From the NCBI GenBank assembly GCA_900074885.1, contig FJUW01000014.1:502505-566504 (forward strand): a stretch of DNA of 64,000 nt, written 5' to 3'. Position numbers and translations under genes: made by a program. This DNA comes from Rhynchosporium graminicola. Lineage: Eukaryota; Ascomycota; Leotiomycetes; Helotiales; Ploettnerulaceae. The notes beneath the pieces were generated by a model. That model did not search any database, had not been told where the DNA came from, and saw only the letters and a program-made list of their open reading frames with translations. Shown here in pieces: positions 37,201 through 48,466 of the stretch. Numbering within the stretch: the first letter of the stretch is position 1; every line of letters begins with the position of its first letter.

Positions 37201-40200
37201 AGTAGCTCCACATCAAAAGTTGAGCCGACAACGAATAGCTCTACTTCCAGCCTTAAGCCAACAAGTAGCCCTAGCTCGAGTGTCACTCCCACGACCAGTA
37301 GCCCTAGCTCGAGCCTTACACCCACGACCAGTAGCCTTAGCTCGAGTGTCACTCCTACGACCAGTAGCCCTAGCTCGAGTGTCACTCCCACGACTAGTAG
37401 CCCTAGCTCGAGCCTTACACCCACGACCAGTAGCCCTAGCTCGAGTGTCACTCCCACGACCAGTAGCCCTAGCTGGAGTCTCCAAGCTACCCCGAGCAGC
37501 TCTACCTCGAGCATTGATTCTACTACCAGCAGCACTAGCTCAATTGTCCTACCCACGACAAGTAGCTCTCTCTTCAGCAGTGAGGCCCAGAATCCTGCTC
37601 ATACACATAACTTGATATAATGTCTAATTATTCCTAGGTACGGTGACAACATCAACTTCTAGCTCAGCGGATCCGACTACGAGCTCCATTGTGACTATAA
37701 TTACGTCCAGTAGTAAGCCTCAAAATCTCTGAAAATAAGCCTGGAATTCTCTCTGACTTGTCAACTAGGGACCTTTGCGGATCCACCGACGTCAAGCCCA
37801 TCGTCAAGCTCGATATCATCCAGCCTGAGCACTTCGAGCGAAGTCTCGAGTTCTAGCACGTCATCACTTGTTGTAATCTCACCAAGTCTTAGCAGCTCAG
37901 CGGAAACTTCAAGTTCAGTAGCTTCATTCAGCTCAGTGGCTCCATCGAGCTCAGCTTTCCCGACCCCCAGCAGTTCAACTGATTCCCTAACATCAACTTT
38001 TCAATCGAGTTTAACATTGGCTAGTCCCAGCAGCTCGATTGAATCTTCAGCTTCGAGCGACTTCACGAGCTCGATTATCCCATCCTCTAGCAGCCAAGCC
38101 AGTTCATCAACACCAGGATTAACGAGTAGTGTATATTCTTCGTCTACCTTGATCCAGCCGACTAGCAGTAGCTCTGAAATTCCGGAAAGCTCGACCGATG
38201 TCACGAGTTCACAAACAACATTGCTCAGTTCCTCTACCGCGTCTTCTACCGAGTCGAGCTCTGACACTATTCCAGTCACAAGCTCGGCGCTTTCCAGCAG
38301 CATAGACGTTCAATCTACTTCAGTGATATCGAGCTCATCAAGTGAGCTTGTCTCTAGCTCAGTGGTACCGTCATCTTCCATCGACCAGGGTACTTCGATG
38401 CAGGTGGTGCTATCAAGTTCTACAGCCACTCCATCAAGCACCGGATTCCCAGAATCAAGTACAGCCTCTACGCAAAGCCCGGAAAGTTCTACTATACTAT
38501 TACCAAGCTCTTCACATGTTCAGTCGAGTACGGAGACCCTGTTTAGTACGTCATCTTCCGAACGTCCGGAGAGCTCCACCGGTTCAAGTTCGACAGAACT
38601 TCCATCGAGCATGGAATCGTTATCAAGTACGGTCTCATCTCAAAGTCCTGAAAGCTCGACAGTACTCGTATCAAGTTCTACGATTATCTCATCAAGCACA
38701 GGGCTTCCAGACTCAAGCAAAGTCTCTACCGGAAGTCCTGAAAGCTCTACTGCACTCCTTTCGTCCTCTTCGTTTGTCTTCTTAAGCACGGAGCTTCAAG
38801 ACTCGAGTACGGCTTCTTCCCAAAGTCCTGAGAGTTCCACGGCGATCCAATCAAGTATCGCGTCCTCAGATTCAAGCACGAGAACGGTCTCTTCTCAAAG
38901 CCCTGAGAGTTCCACAGTACTACCAAGCTCTACAAATGTTTTCACAAGCACTGAAATTTTGGACTCAACAACCACCTCGTCCGAGAATGCCCAAAGTTCT
39001 ACAGTGATAGCCTCATCTTCTGCGGAAGAGAGCACGACTTTGCGGCAGACATCATCTTCAACTTATGTCTCAGATGGCCTGACAACTTCTAGCTTTGATA
39101 TTACATCTATTACGGGCTCAAATACTGTCTTGTCGACGGCTGTTGAGAGCTCCTCTGTCGAAACCTACTCCACACAGAATTCCGTCCTCTCTGATGAACA
39201 AAGCAGCACTATCCAGCGACCGAAGGGTAGTTCTATACCAGAAAGTTCAACAAGTTCTGAGCTCTCGAGCGTGATTCTTAGCACCTCAACCATTCTCTCC
39301 AGTACATCAGCCCAAAGCTCATCAGTACAAGCTTTGACGACCTCAAGCCTTGCATCGAGCCTTATATCATCCGGGAGCTCGTCACTTTATTTCAGTTCCG
39401 ATGCAATGTCTTCATCAAAGCTCCTCTCAACTTTAGACGGGACTTCTTCAGTTCTGGACTCAAGTTCCTTTATCTCGCCTCTGCCGTCGTCAACATCTCT
39501 CATGAACGAATTGAGCTCAAGCGAGACCTCGTCTCAAAGCTCGGATGCTGCTTCCTCCTCTTTCGTAGGGTCCTCCTCTGTACCCGAAAGTAGTACAGCG
39601 CTACTCAGCTCTACTGTATCTGCTCTCGATTCCAGCAGTGTATTTACAGCAACTTCGAGCGGACAAAGCTCTGATTTACCATTCTCATCCGTCGGGCAAT
39701 CCTCTTCTTTGCCTGAAAGCAGTACAGCGCTGATTAGCTCCACGGTAACCGCCCTCGACTCCAGCAGTATACTCGCCGCATTTTCGAGCGTACAAAGCTC
39801 CGCCGTACCCTCGTCATCTATGGTGGAGATATCCACTGGATCCGAAAGCAGTGCAGCACTGCCCACTTCGACGGTATCACCTTCCGATTCCAGTACTACT
39901 TCCAGCTTTTCTTCATCTCAAAATGGACAGAGCTCTAGCACCGTCTTGATCCTAGAAAGCAGCACAGACTATTTCAGCTCTACAGAAACACCCTTAGGAT
40001 CTAGCATATCAACCAGCTTCTCAGCCACTTTGAGTGCGATGAGCTCCGAGACTTCGATGTCGTCTTCAGAAATGTTCTCCAGCATTCCGGAAAGCAGTAC
40101 CATTATCCCAAGCTCTACGCTTCCAACACAAGATTTAAGTTCATCGATCCCTCTCTCGACGTCTGTGAGTGGCATAGGCTCTGATAGTGCGACCTACTCG

Positions 40201-43200
40201 TTAGATACTTCGACTACTCTCTCGGAGACTATTGCAGGATCATCGATTTCCACCGCAAGTTTGTCGAAGACCAGCAGCGCGGGAAGCATATTGGACTCTA
40301 CAAGTCCAAGCAGTACGCAGATCGCAACTTCCAGCGCCGAAGCTTCCTCCACGGGTCTTGAAAGCACAGAGCTACTATTCAGTTCAACCTCACCACAAGA
40401 GAGCTCAACTATATACCCTACCAGTGTAGCAAGTCCATCCTTTGCACAGAGCGATACTAGCACCCCAGGACTCCTGTCATCTTCCGGAATCTCACCAACG
40501 ATTCCTGAAAGCAGCACATTACTCTCGAGTTCGATGGAACTACCCTCGCCCACTAGTAGTGTCAGAGGCCTAGCAATGTCCTCAAGCGATCTTAGCACAT
40601 TAGTATCCTCGTCGAGTTCCGAAACTGTCTCAAGCAGTTCCGAGAGCGTTACGCTATCCCCGAGCTCCTCAGAGCCCTCATCAACTATTGTAACAAGTTT
40701 GGTACCCTCAAGCTCTGTCTATTCCAGCGAGATTTCATTCCGTGTGTCGACCGATAGCTCATCGACCGTCATACCAGATACGACATCACTCAGCTTTCTC
40801 TCAAGCTCATCTATTCTTGTCCCTACGAGTAGCCAAGAGTTAAGCTCGTCAATTAGCACGCAAGAGTCAGCATCTACTGGTGAACAGACAGTTCCGCTTT
40901 CTATCGTGCCAAGTTCTAGTAGCGAACTCGAAAGCACCCCCTCAGATTCAAGCTCACTTGATCAATCGAGAACACAGGGTCTCAGCTCTTCGCTGCCATA
41001 CACCTCTTCAACCCCAAGTAGCCCAGAGCTTTCCTCCAGCACCCAGGCTTCAAGCTCTAGTTTGCCGTTGTCATCTTCCATGCCAGATTCTAGCACTATC
41101 ATGAGCTCCTCGACAGGCGGCTGGTGGTCATCATTATTCTCCAGGAGTAGAAGTTCCAGTGTATCCTTTGAGACTTCATCTTCTCAACTGGCAACCACAA
41201 GTGATGTCATCTCAAGCTCCGTTGCAGGTTCCAGCGGCCAGATTATGACTTCCAATGTCCCTTCATCTACCCGTGTCTCCGCCGAGCAATTGGCAAGCTC
41301 CAGTCTAACTGCGTCCCTACCAAGCTCTGACGTGAGTACTCAAAGTGTGCTATTATCAGAAACTCAGATCTCTTCGGATTCCAGCGCTGTATTCAGCTCC
41401 GTGCCATCCTCATCAGTTCCAGGGTCCAGTAGTGGTGTGTCGAGCTCACAAATTTCTCAATCTTCGTCGCAGATCGACAGCAGCCAGACATTGAGTTCTG
41501 CGTTAATTTTAGAATTAGAAACTCAATCATCCTCTAACATTATCGTTTCTACTGTGGACAGCAGTAGCCAAACAGAATCCACTTCCAATCTCGAATCGCT
41601 TTCTGCCTCACAAACGACCAGTGAGGAAGCTTCATCCAGCTCAGCCGTTATCGACTCGTCGAGCATATCATTAAAGGCGTACTCAACCAGCGAAGTGAAC
41701 ACGGATCTCTCAAGCTCATTAGTACCTTTGGCGACTTCTTTCAGCGACTTCTCCAGCTTGACTTTGGCAGATTCATCTTCTGAAAGCCTCACATCAATCT
41801 CCACCTCGAGTCAGCTGACAAATGATGTTTCTACGTCGATACACTCCAGCAACATTGGCACATCAAGTGATATTTCTGCTTCAAGCAGCGGACAGTCGAC
41901 CATTCCTGGCAGCAGCTCATCGATCATAGAGCTTCCCAGCTCGTCATCAGAGACATCATCAAGCTTTCAAGAAACTCTGCGTACAAATTCCTTCTCGACT
42001 AGCTCCTTCCCGAGTGTGACTGCATCTGCGCAATTTGGGACTTCTGAAATTAGTATAAATACTGCCTCATCGGCAGAACCTCGAAGCACTTCCATTGAGA
42101 AAGTGTCTCCTGGAGAGTCTTCAACGACCGCATTTGTTATTGCAACACCGGCGGGGACGAACATTCCGGAATCTACCTCTCAACCACTACTTCCTGCAAC
42201 CATTACCTCCGCAAGCCCTGGGCCTTCTGAGACGCCTGTCTTCTTCCAGATTGTTATCGATGTTGAAATAGGCCCTGGATTGAAGAAAAGAGCAGCAAAC
42301 GATACCCAGTATATAGGACCTGGATCTTCCTTTGGTTTCGATAACTGTAATGGAGGGACCCCATATACATATGACAACGACGGACAGCTCACTTCAAATG
42401 GGGAGTATGTTTCTACTGATGCAAGTACAGCCTGGATGTACTTGCAGCCTCAAACTCTGGTGCAAGATATCACCAAAACATTTGCTGTTGACAACGATGG
42501 AATCTTGTCCTGGAACAATTCCACCTATTTCGAAGACGAAGCGGCTCTCTTCTGCCAGGAGCCTAGCGGAAAAGTTGCAATACTGTTCCGTGGCGTCACC
42601 GATGCGTCCCCTGATTATCCAGCATACGGAGGTGCATGTGTTCCAATCCAGTTGAAAGCTGTTACGCGTAAGTTCCATCAATCTTCTCTTCGACCTCCAA
42701 TTCTATATGCTACTTTTGAAATGTAAATGCTGACCAATCCCTCCAGAGAGAACTTGTGACAATACAACAATAAGTTCCTCGGAGGCCTTTGGAGGTCCTA
42801 CAAATCTACCTTCCGATGGATCTCCCTCTAGTCTTGGAAATCAATCAACAACCACACTCGGTACCTCTGTATCGAGCACGTCACATGATACCATTTCAGC
42901 GCTCGAATCGAGTACAATGCTTCGCTTTACGAGCTCATCTGGATTGCCTTCGTCTACATCTGCGTTTTTGACCGATTCGGCTTCTATTTCGGAGTCCCTG
43001 ACTTCAAGCACTGAGTCGAGTTCACTGCCATTATCCAGCACTCAAATTGGATTTGCATCCTCGTCGGAACAGTCATCGACCCTGAGACCCTCTACGATTA
43101 TCTCAGTCCCAAGCTCGATACTAAGCTCTGTCCTGAATCCTACATCTGTGGCGCACTCTACATCGATTGACGAATCTCTCGCCAGTTCGATATCTTCATC

Positions 43201-43774
43201 ATCATCTTCTTTGGCTGCATTTATGTCATCGTCCTCTAGACAGGCATTGTCATCACTCGATCCGACATCTAGTGTTGCTATAACAAGCTCTACCCCAGCC
43301 GAAATATCGACATCTGAGTACGTGGTTCGATCAACGTCTCAATTAGGGACCACGGTCTCTGGGCCACAGTCCACACCTGGTGAGACGACACCTGCAGACC
43401 AGTCTACTACTGCAGATGATATGCCAGGGCAAAGCACATCGCCAAGCACTCCACAGGGGCAGACAACACCAAACTACACCCCACCTGCACAAAGCACACC
43501 AGAGAACACCTCGCCAGGCCAAACGAGTCCTCCATATACTTCACTGAAAGCGCCGAGCACACCTCAGAACCCCCCGGCTACCACTCCGCGGGATCCTTCG
43601 GGTGGCGGCCCTCCAGGTCCTACTGTTGGGCCTCCAGCCACTCAGCCAACTGGCAGCAATATGTGTCCATATGTCCCTAGCAACTGGCTGTCAACAAGTC
43701 CATCTGGTATCTATGCAGAAGCACAAACGCTCACATTCGAGTATGGTTGCACACCGCAGTATTCAACCGTTTGA
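34204..43774 (+). CDS. Giant secreted WSC-domain, Ser/Thr-rich (mucin-like) protein, 2868 aa
   Basis: Probably a heavily O-glycosylated wall or adhesion protein (inferred). Exons: 34204-35084, 35138-35242, 35293-35733, 35786-36051, then eleven micro-exons between 36105 and 36929, 37010-37579, 37638-37712, 37769-42667 and 42747-43774. A signal peptide (MWISNSLSQSLFFLLLAF) leads. A Cys-rich N-terminal part follows, then two WSC (carbohydrate-binding) domains at about 241-350 (YKYLGCFK) and 416-524 (YNYLGCYA, NRCYCSNTAP). A Ser/Thr stalk of about 1850 residues follows with loose PESST and SSS motifs. A DUF7908-like domain is at about 2381-2526 (PQTLVQDITKTFAVDNDG), preceded by a Kex2-like KKR site. 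The C-terminus is Ser/Thr/Pro-rich. No transmembrane or clear GPI signal precedes the stop. The 3' end may be truncated. Confidence 0.82.
36052..37768 (+). other. Array of phase-1 introns and tiny symmetric exons
   Basis: From 36052 the WSC gene is cut by 14 consecutive phase-1 introns, and a fifteenth follows at 42668-42746. The enclosed exons have lengths 60, 39, 18, 30, 18, 45, 18, 39, 18, 30, 27, 570 and 75 nt, all multiples of three. Introns are mostly 46-58 nt (one is 80 nt) with GTAAG, GTGAG or GTGCG donors and TAG/CAG acceptors. Every micro-exon begins with two bases completing a Ser, Gly, Thr, Ala or Arg codon and encodes Ser/Thr-rich peptide, for example the 18-nt exons 36300-36317, 36444-36461, 36607-36624 and 36757-36774. 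No frame longer than these exons stays open across the region, so the splicing model is needed for the gene to be intact. Confidence 0.8.
37288..37485. repeat. 33-bp coding minisatellite, six copies
   Basis: Six contiguous 33-bp units start at 37288, 37321, 37354, 37387, 37420 and 37453. Each encodes the 11-residue unit PTTSSPSSSVT or PTTSSPSSSLT with few changes. Diverged partial copies flank the array. It lies in the 570-nt exon of the WSC gene. Confidence 0.93.
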
Positions 43775-46098
43775 GGGTGACATCATTTCCGGTTTACCAT
43801 ATTATCATGTTTCTTGAGAAAATTAGTTTTCAATTGCGGGAATGGTCCTCGCCAACGACAAAGACCGTTGGAAGTTGTGAAATTGTATCAGAAATGTGTC
43901 GTGGTGGGGCTCCATACAGCCAGCAGTCGATTATCTCGTCCAGGATTTGGGGCTTTTTTGTTCTTCTAATATCGACATTGGTCTTCTGGCTAGACAAAAG
44001 GGGGCATGTTTAGGATGCGTTCACAATAATTTGCTGCGTTCCCGTTGTTCTGCATATGATTGGGGAATGCCTGTAAGACTTCTAGGGTTTTTGTGTTTGT
44101 TTTTGAGCATTGTTTCAGCATAGATTGAAGTAGTTGATGCAATCTTAATGTTCTTAATTAGAAATCTCACTTCTACTCTCCGGAACGCTTCGGACGCGCA
44201 TTGGTAAAGACCTGTCTAAATTTAGGATACATACTACTGGTCAAGAAGGTGCGTCTGAAAGCGGCAAAGAAGGCCTGGTCTCGCCTCCATAGCAAAGGTG
44301 TGATTGCAGATGAAGCTATCGCAAGAATTCCCGGCCATCACAATCACGAGAAACTATCGCAGGCTGCCATCGGACACGCGACATTCAGAGAATTCTTCCA
44401 AGGTACCAGGCGCCGCCGTTCGAGTCATCGGAGCTTCGATTACCGTAGCTGGTTCTATTCAGTATCTAGGATTTGACGCTGCGTGAATGGCAATCAACTC
44501 TGAAATATCTTCGGTTCGCTTGCACGCAAAATCCTCTTCGATCAGCTTCCGTGTGAACGCTTTCTGCGGCGTTATTTTTGACATCGCCACACCATACATG
44601 TTTAACGCTGATGTGGGCAACCTTGGTGGGAAAATCGTGCAGCCGCCCCTCACGATATAGTGGTTGCTAGCAGGGTTTCGATCCATCCTGAGAGGGAAGA
44701 CTCTGAAAACTGACCCCAGTACCCTATAGGGATTAATCGCAAGATGTTGGTCTCCTTAGGCGCAGACAGCGGCGGTTTGGGCTCGATGCAAAGTAGTTGT
44801 GTTCATCGGACTTCAAGCCCGATACAGCTAGAGCATCCAAAACCCTATCTTAACGTCACATCATGCATGATCACATTTCGATAAGGCACACAAGAGTCAA
44901 GTGACTATGCATTACGAACTACAGACTCGTACAGCCCAGCTCCCTATCATAAGGAAGGGACAAAAAGAATCAACTCCGTTGACTCAATTCTGCCATCCAG
45001 CACGGCGACCACCTCGACGGCGTCTGCGCGCTGATCGTCTTCTGGTCAGCGAACTGGTTCTTATTGCAAATCCCTGTACAACCTTGAACCTTCCCACAAC
45101 CTGCCCCCATCTCGCGAGTGGTCGTCCATGGCAACTCCCTATACCACCGTCTAGCAACCTGCACTTATCTTGAGATATCCGAAGACAACAAGTGGTATTA
45201 TTTTCGCGAATATAGAACTAGCCTCTGTCCTAAGGAAGACGTCTGCCACTTCAGAGAGCTTATTAACGTAACAGGCCACCTGAGATAGATCACCAACTCA
45301 AAACGCTGCGGAAGCTATGGAATGGAGAGGGATTCAGGTCCACCATCAAGATCAAGAGACTCTTGTATTATCAGCTGCAGGAACATTACATCCCTTTGCG
45401 CCGAAGACCAGCAGTCCATTGAGTACGCATAATTCAACCACGAACTCGACTGCATTTGGCACGCCTGACAAAGCAAAGACAACGACTTCTTTTGGAAAGC
45501 CAATACTTACTACTCTATGTAAGCAAAGCAATTCGCGACAGATGCCCCTTCCAATTCTTTCAAAAGACCTATCACGAATGCGATAATTTGTATTAAATCG
45601 CATGTGTGGCCATCCAGCAAAGTGCTGATTCATTTCTGCATTCTGCTCGCACGTTTCGAACTCAGGCTTGTTTTCGTGCTGTCCCATATCTTTCTCTTTT
45701 CACATCGCTCGCTATGATGCTCTTGCAATGTCGCCATGTTATTGAAACAAATGGATCATTCTCCCATAACTACGGCGTGAGATCCAGAACCCGTAGATGG
45801 AACGTGAAATCTGACAGGCATATTTACGGGAATCACCAAAGTCTGGCCTGCCAGCAGTGGTGTCTAGTACTATGCAGCGTTCGAGACGTATGAATTTAGC
45901 CCATCTGTATCTATATCCTTCATGAAATTGTAAGGCTTGATCCCACCGCTTTGCTGCTCTGTGTCGCATGTTCTGCCCATCCCGGCGTGCGAGGCTGAGG
46001 GTGAATGTAAATAAACACACGGGGATTTTATCTCTCGTTCCTTTTTCCCCATCATACACCATCAATTCACCATCACCGCAACCACCAATTGCAACAAG
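43775..46098. other. 3' flank of the WSC gene and gene-poor DNA
   Basis: The first 250 nt contain possible relics of a longer WSC-protein C-terminus (FNCGNG at about 43827 and TKTVGSCEIVSEMCRGGAPY, in adjacent frames). Short open frames near 44304 and 45317 do not resemble known proteins. At 44640-44690 a sequence slightly resembles tRNA D and T arms but forms no cloverleaf that I can draw. Confidence 0.4.
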
Positions 46099-47548
46099 AT
46101 GGAGACATATGAAGAGTATACCGGCATGGGCCGATTTATGATTAGGTGGCTACAACTTGGGCGGAGTACGTGAAGCCAGCCTTGCAGGCTCGGCGAGTAG
46201 AGTTTGAGAAGAGATGTGAGCAACTCTTGGAGGAGCTTACAGAAGAGGGATGGACTGGAACTGAGCTGATCGTGCTTCACGAGAATCAACTCTGGTTAGA
46301 GTTTTGTAAGTACAACACGTCAATCTGCATTATCTGTTGGCTAATTCCCTGTAGTTCAGGACACAGAAGGCGATTTCCCCGGACCAACGATCGAGCAGCT
46401 GGATGGGACCGAGAGGCCTACCCGTGATCATGTGACAAAGGTATTGGCTCGGGATCCCAAGCACTTGCCTCGACTTGTACGAAGCACACCAGGTCGTTTG
46501 GAACTTGTCTATCGGCCTATTCCTAAGCACAAATGCTTCAATCAATGGGTGCGAGAACGAAATGCACGGCTCCGTCACGAGCAAAGCGAATCTGCCGCGT
46601 CCGGTTCCTCGGAGAAGATCTCGCGCAACATGGAAGGATTCAGTTCTGCCCGTGAATATAGCTCGACAAGTATGCGTTTTTCACCAGGCTCAGATGGGAA
46701 GTCACAAGAACGCAAAAGCCAGAGGCTCAGTGTTCCTGTGGAGGTTGATAATGACTGCACATCACCTAATGCGAGAGGGCTCTCGCAGCAGGAGGTAGAT
46801 GATATTTATCTAGCTCTCGACAAGCGCCGGCACGAATCCTCTGTAGAGAAGCTCGACTGGATGTTCCAGCGGTCTTTAGCTATGGTACAGGCTAATAAGC
46901 TGGCTGCGCGCGCTGCCGACGATACGAAGGTGCGCGAAGAAGAAGGCGAAGAAGAAGAAGAAGGCGAAGAAGAAGAAGAAGGCGAAGAAGAAGAAGAAGG
47001 CGAAGAAGAAGAAGAAGAAGAAGAAGAGACTAGGCAATGCGCCGGAGCCGATGGATATCGCTCCTCGCAACATCAAATGGCTTTTTTCAACCCAAGTCGA
47101 ACAATCGGGCTCACGCAAGCGTGTGCATTCCCCTGCCGAAAGTACACAGGAGCAAGAACGCCGGAAGCTCGACAACGACTGCCCGTCGCCATGCGCTAGA
47201 GCTTTATCCCAAGGCGACGTGGACGCCATTCGAGCTTTGATGCTTGAAGGCTGTGCGTATGAATATCCTATGGAGGTTGTCAACACCATTCTGGAAGAAG
47301 CCTTGAGCACTGCAATGAAAGAGAAGGTAGCCATGGGCTTTGCCGAATTTCCGAGTACCGAATCTGCAGTCGATTACACTATATACGATACTAATCCGGA
47401 GGTAGTCCCGCAGCCTCCAAATAGTGCATACGACGACTCCCTTGTTGATATACTAGCGGGCGAATATAATAAGAAGGGTAAAGAGAATATAGATCTGGAC
47501 TTTGAGGAGTATCTTATAGCGCTAGAAGAGCAGGACCGTATCCTTTAG
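46099..47548 (+). pseudogene. Unrecognised acidic protein gene, broken at a GAA microsatellite
   Basis: I do not recognise the family. Coding blocks: about 46146-46308 (AEYVKPALQARRVEFEKRCE), an intron (GTAAGT near 46306 to TAG near 46354), a block to about 46925 (EGDFPGPTIEQLDGTERPTR), a poly-Glu stretch, then a block in another frame (47030-47548) ending KGKENIDLDFEEYLIALEEQ. The two blocks contain related modules, DNDCTSPNARGLSQQEVDDI and DNDCPSPCARALSQGDVDAI, so both were once one protein. The frame change falls in the GAA repeat and no GT..AG pair I found repairs it. The 5' end is also unclear: the ATG at 46099 is in a different frame from the first block. It could be a recently broken gene or a polymorphic repeat allele. 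Confidence 0.5.
46930..47028. repeat. GAA/GGC GAA microsatellite encoding poly-Glu
   Basis: Nearly 100 nt of GAA units with regular GGC interruptions read Glu-Gly-Glu blocks on the plus strand. On the minus strand they make a long Phe run, which is a shadow. Confidence 0.95.
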
Positions 47549-48110
47549 TCTTTTATTAAACTATAGGATAATATCTAAGTTAGTTACTCCGGGAAATTTA
47601 AGTATACTTAGTATATTAGCGTTTTAAGAATGCTTCTTCGCTTTCTATAAGCTAGGTAATTAATATCTTACTAAGGTACTATAACTATCTATTTAATATA
47701 ATATAATAAGATTATTACTAATAGAGCTCGCAGCCTCTTCTTTTCTTACCTTTTAGGTCATTACTTATTTATTTCTTAGAAACTTAAGAGCGTATACTAT
47801 AATTATATAGTGTTTTTTAGGAATAGTATTTGCTATTAGTATCACTTGAAGACTTAGGTATATCCGGTCGTTATCCTCGGGCTTTTCAATCTAACTAACT
47901 TATCATTAGGCTTAGCCTTTTGATTATTTCCCGATTTCGATTAGTCTTTCCAAATAAATGAAACTTATATATCTAATTTTATCTATTTCTACCTGTGACT
48001 ATAACTATGATCTTATCTATACTATAGTTTATTCATATGCATCTAATTAGAGTGAGACACAGCTCCTGAAGCTTCGATATCTCCCTATTGACTATTTCGT
48101 GGTCAGAAAG
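47549..48110. repeat. AT-rich, RIP-like degenerate DNA
   Basis: There is a sharp change to very AT-rich sequence full of TATA, TTAG, CTAA and AATAT words, with no open frames of note and few CpG. This is the look of a repeat mutated by RIP (C to T on both strands). I could not identify the parent element. It lies between two decayed genes. Confidence 0.55.
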
Positions 48111-48466
48111 GGTCGCTCCGATCGTGAGTTGTTCTACATACTAATGCATGCAGGAAGTTTCCCGGGACAGGACTCTTTTAGTATTGTAAGTCATAAACAT
48201 GTTATGCATCTACATTTATGAAGCCTCAAAACTTTCATCAACAACTACGGAATAATCTTGATTCCTACACTGGGACATGGGTCTGACTTGCTCGGCGGCT
48301 TGAGTTCCTTCCCAACTGATACAAAAGCAGGTCTGGTTGCATTTGATGCGGAAGCTAAGATGCCGCTAACGCTCGACCCATATGCATCTTTTACTTCACA
48401 TCTCTCCTTTCATTCCTCTCTTCCTTGTTTCCTGGCTTATCGCATTCTTCCGATCATTTATAGAAG

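Noticed and set aside
36948..37556. Minus-strand frame with a repeated LGLLVVGVTLE pattern, looking like a membrane protein
   Set aside because: It is the shadow of the 33-bp PTTSSPSSS minisatellite.
38001..42700. Many long minus-strand open frames opposite the Ser/Thr exon, rich in Glu, Leu and Val
   Set aside because: They are mirror products of TCN/AGY serine and ACN threonine codons on the plus strand. They start and stop at random and carry no domains.
44630..44700. tRNA-like stretch with D-loop-like ATAGTGGTT and T-loop-like GGTTTCGATCC
   Set aside because: The two elements are too close to leave room for an anticodon arm, and no acceptor stem pairs. At most a tRNA fragment.
45317..45586. 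89-codon Thr/Ser-rich frame
   Set aside because: No relatives recognised, no splice context, overlapped by other frames of similar length.
46876..47334. Minus-strand frame with a long poly-Phe run
   Set aside because: It is the shadow of the GAA microsatellite.
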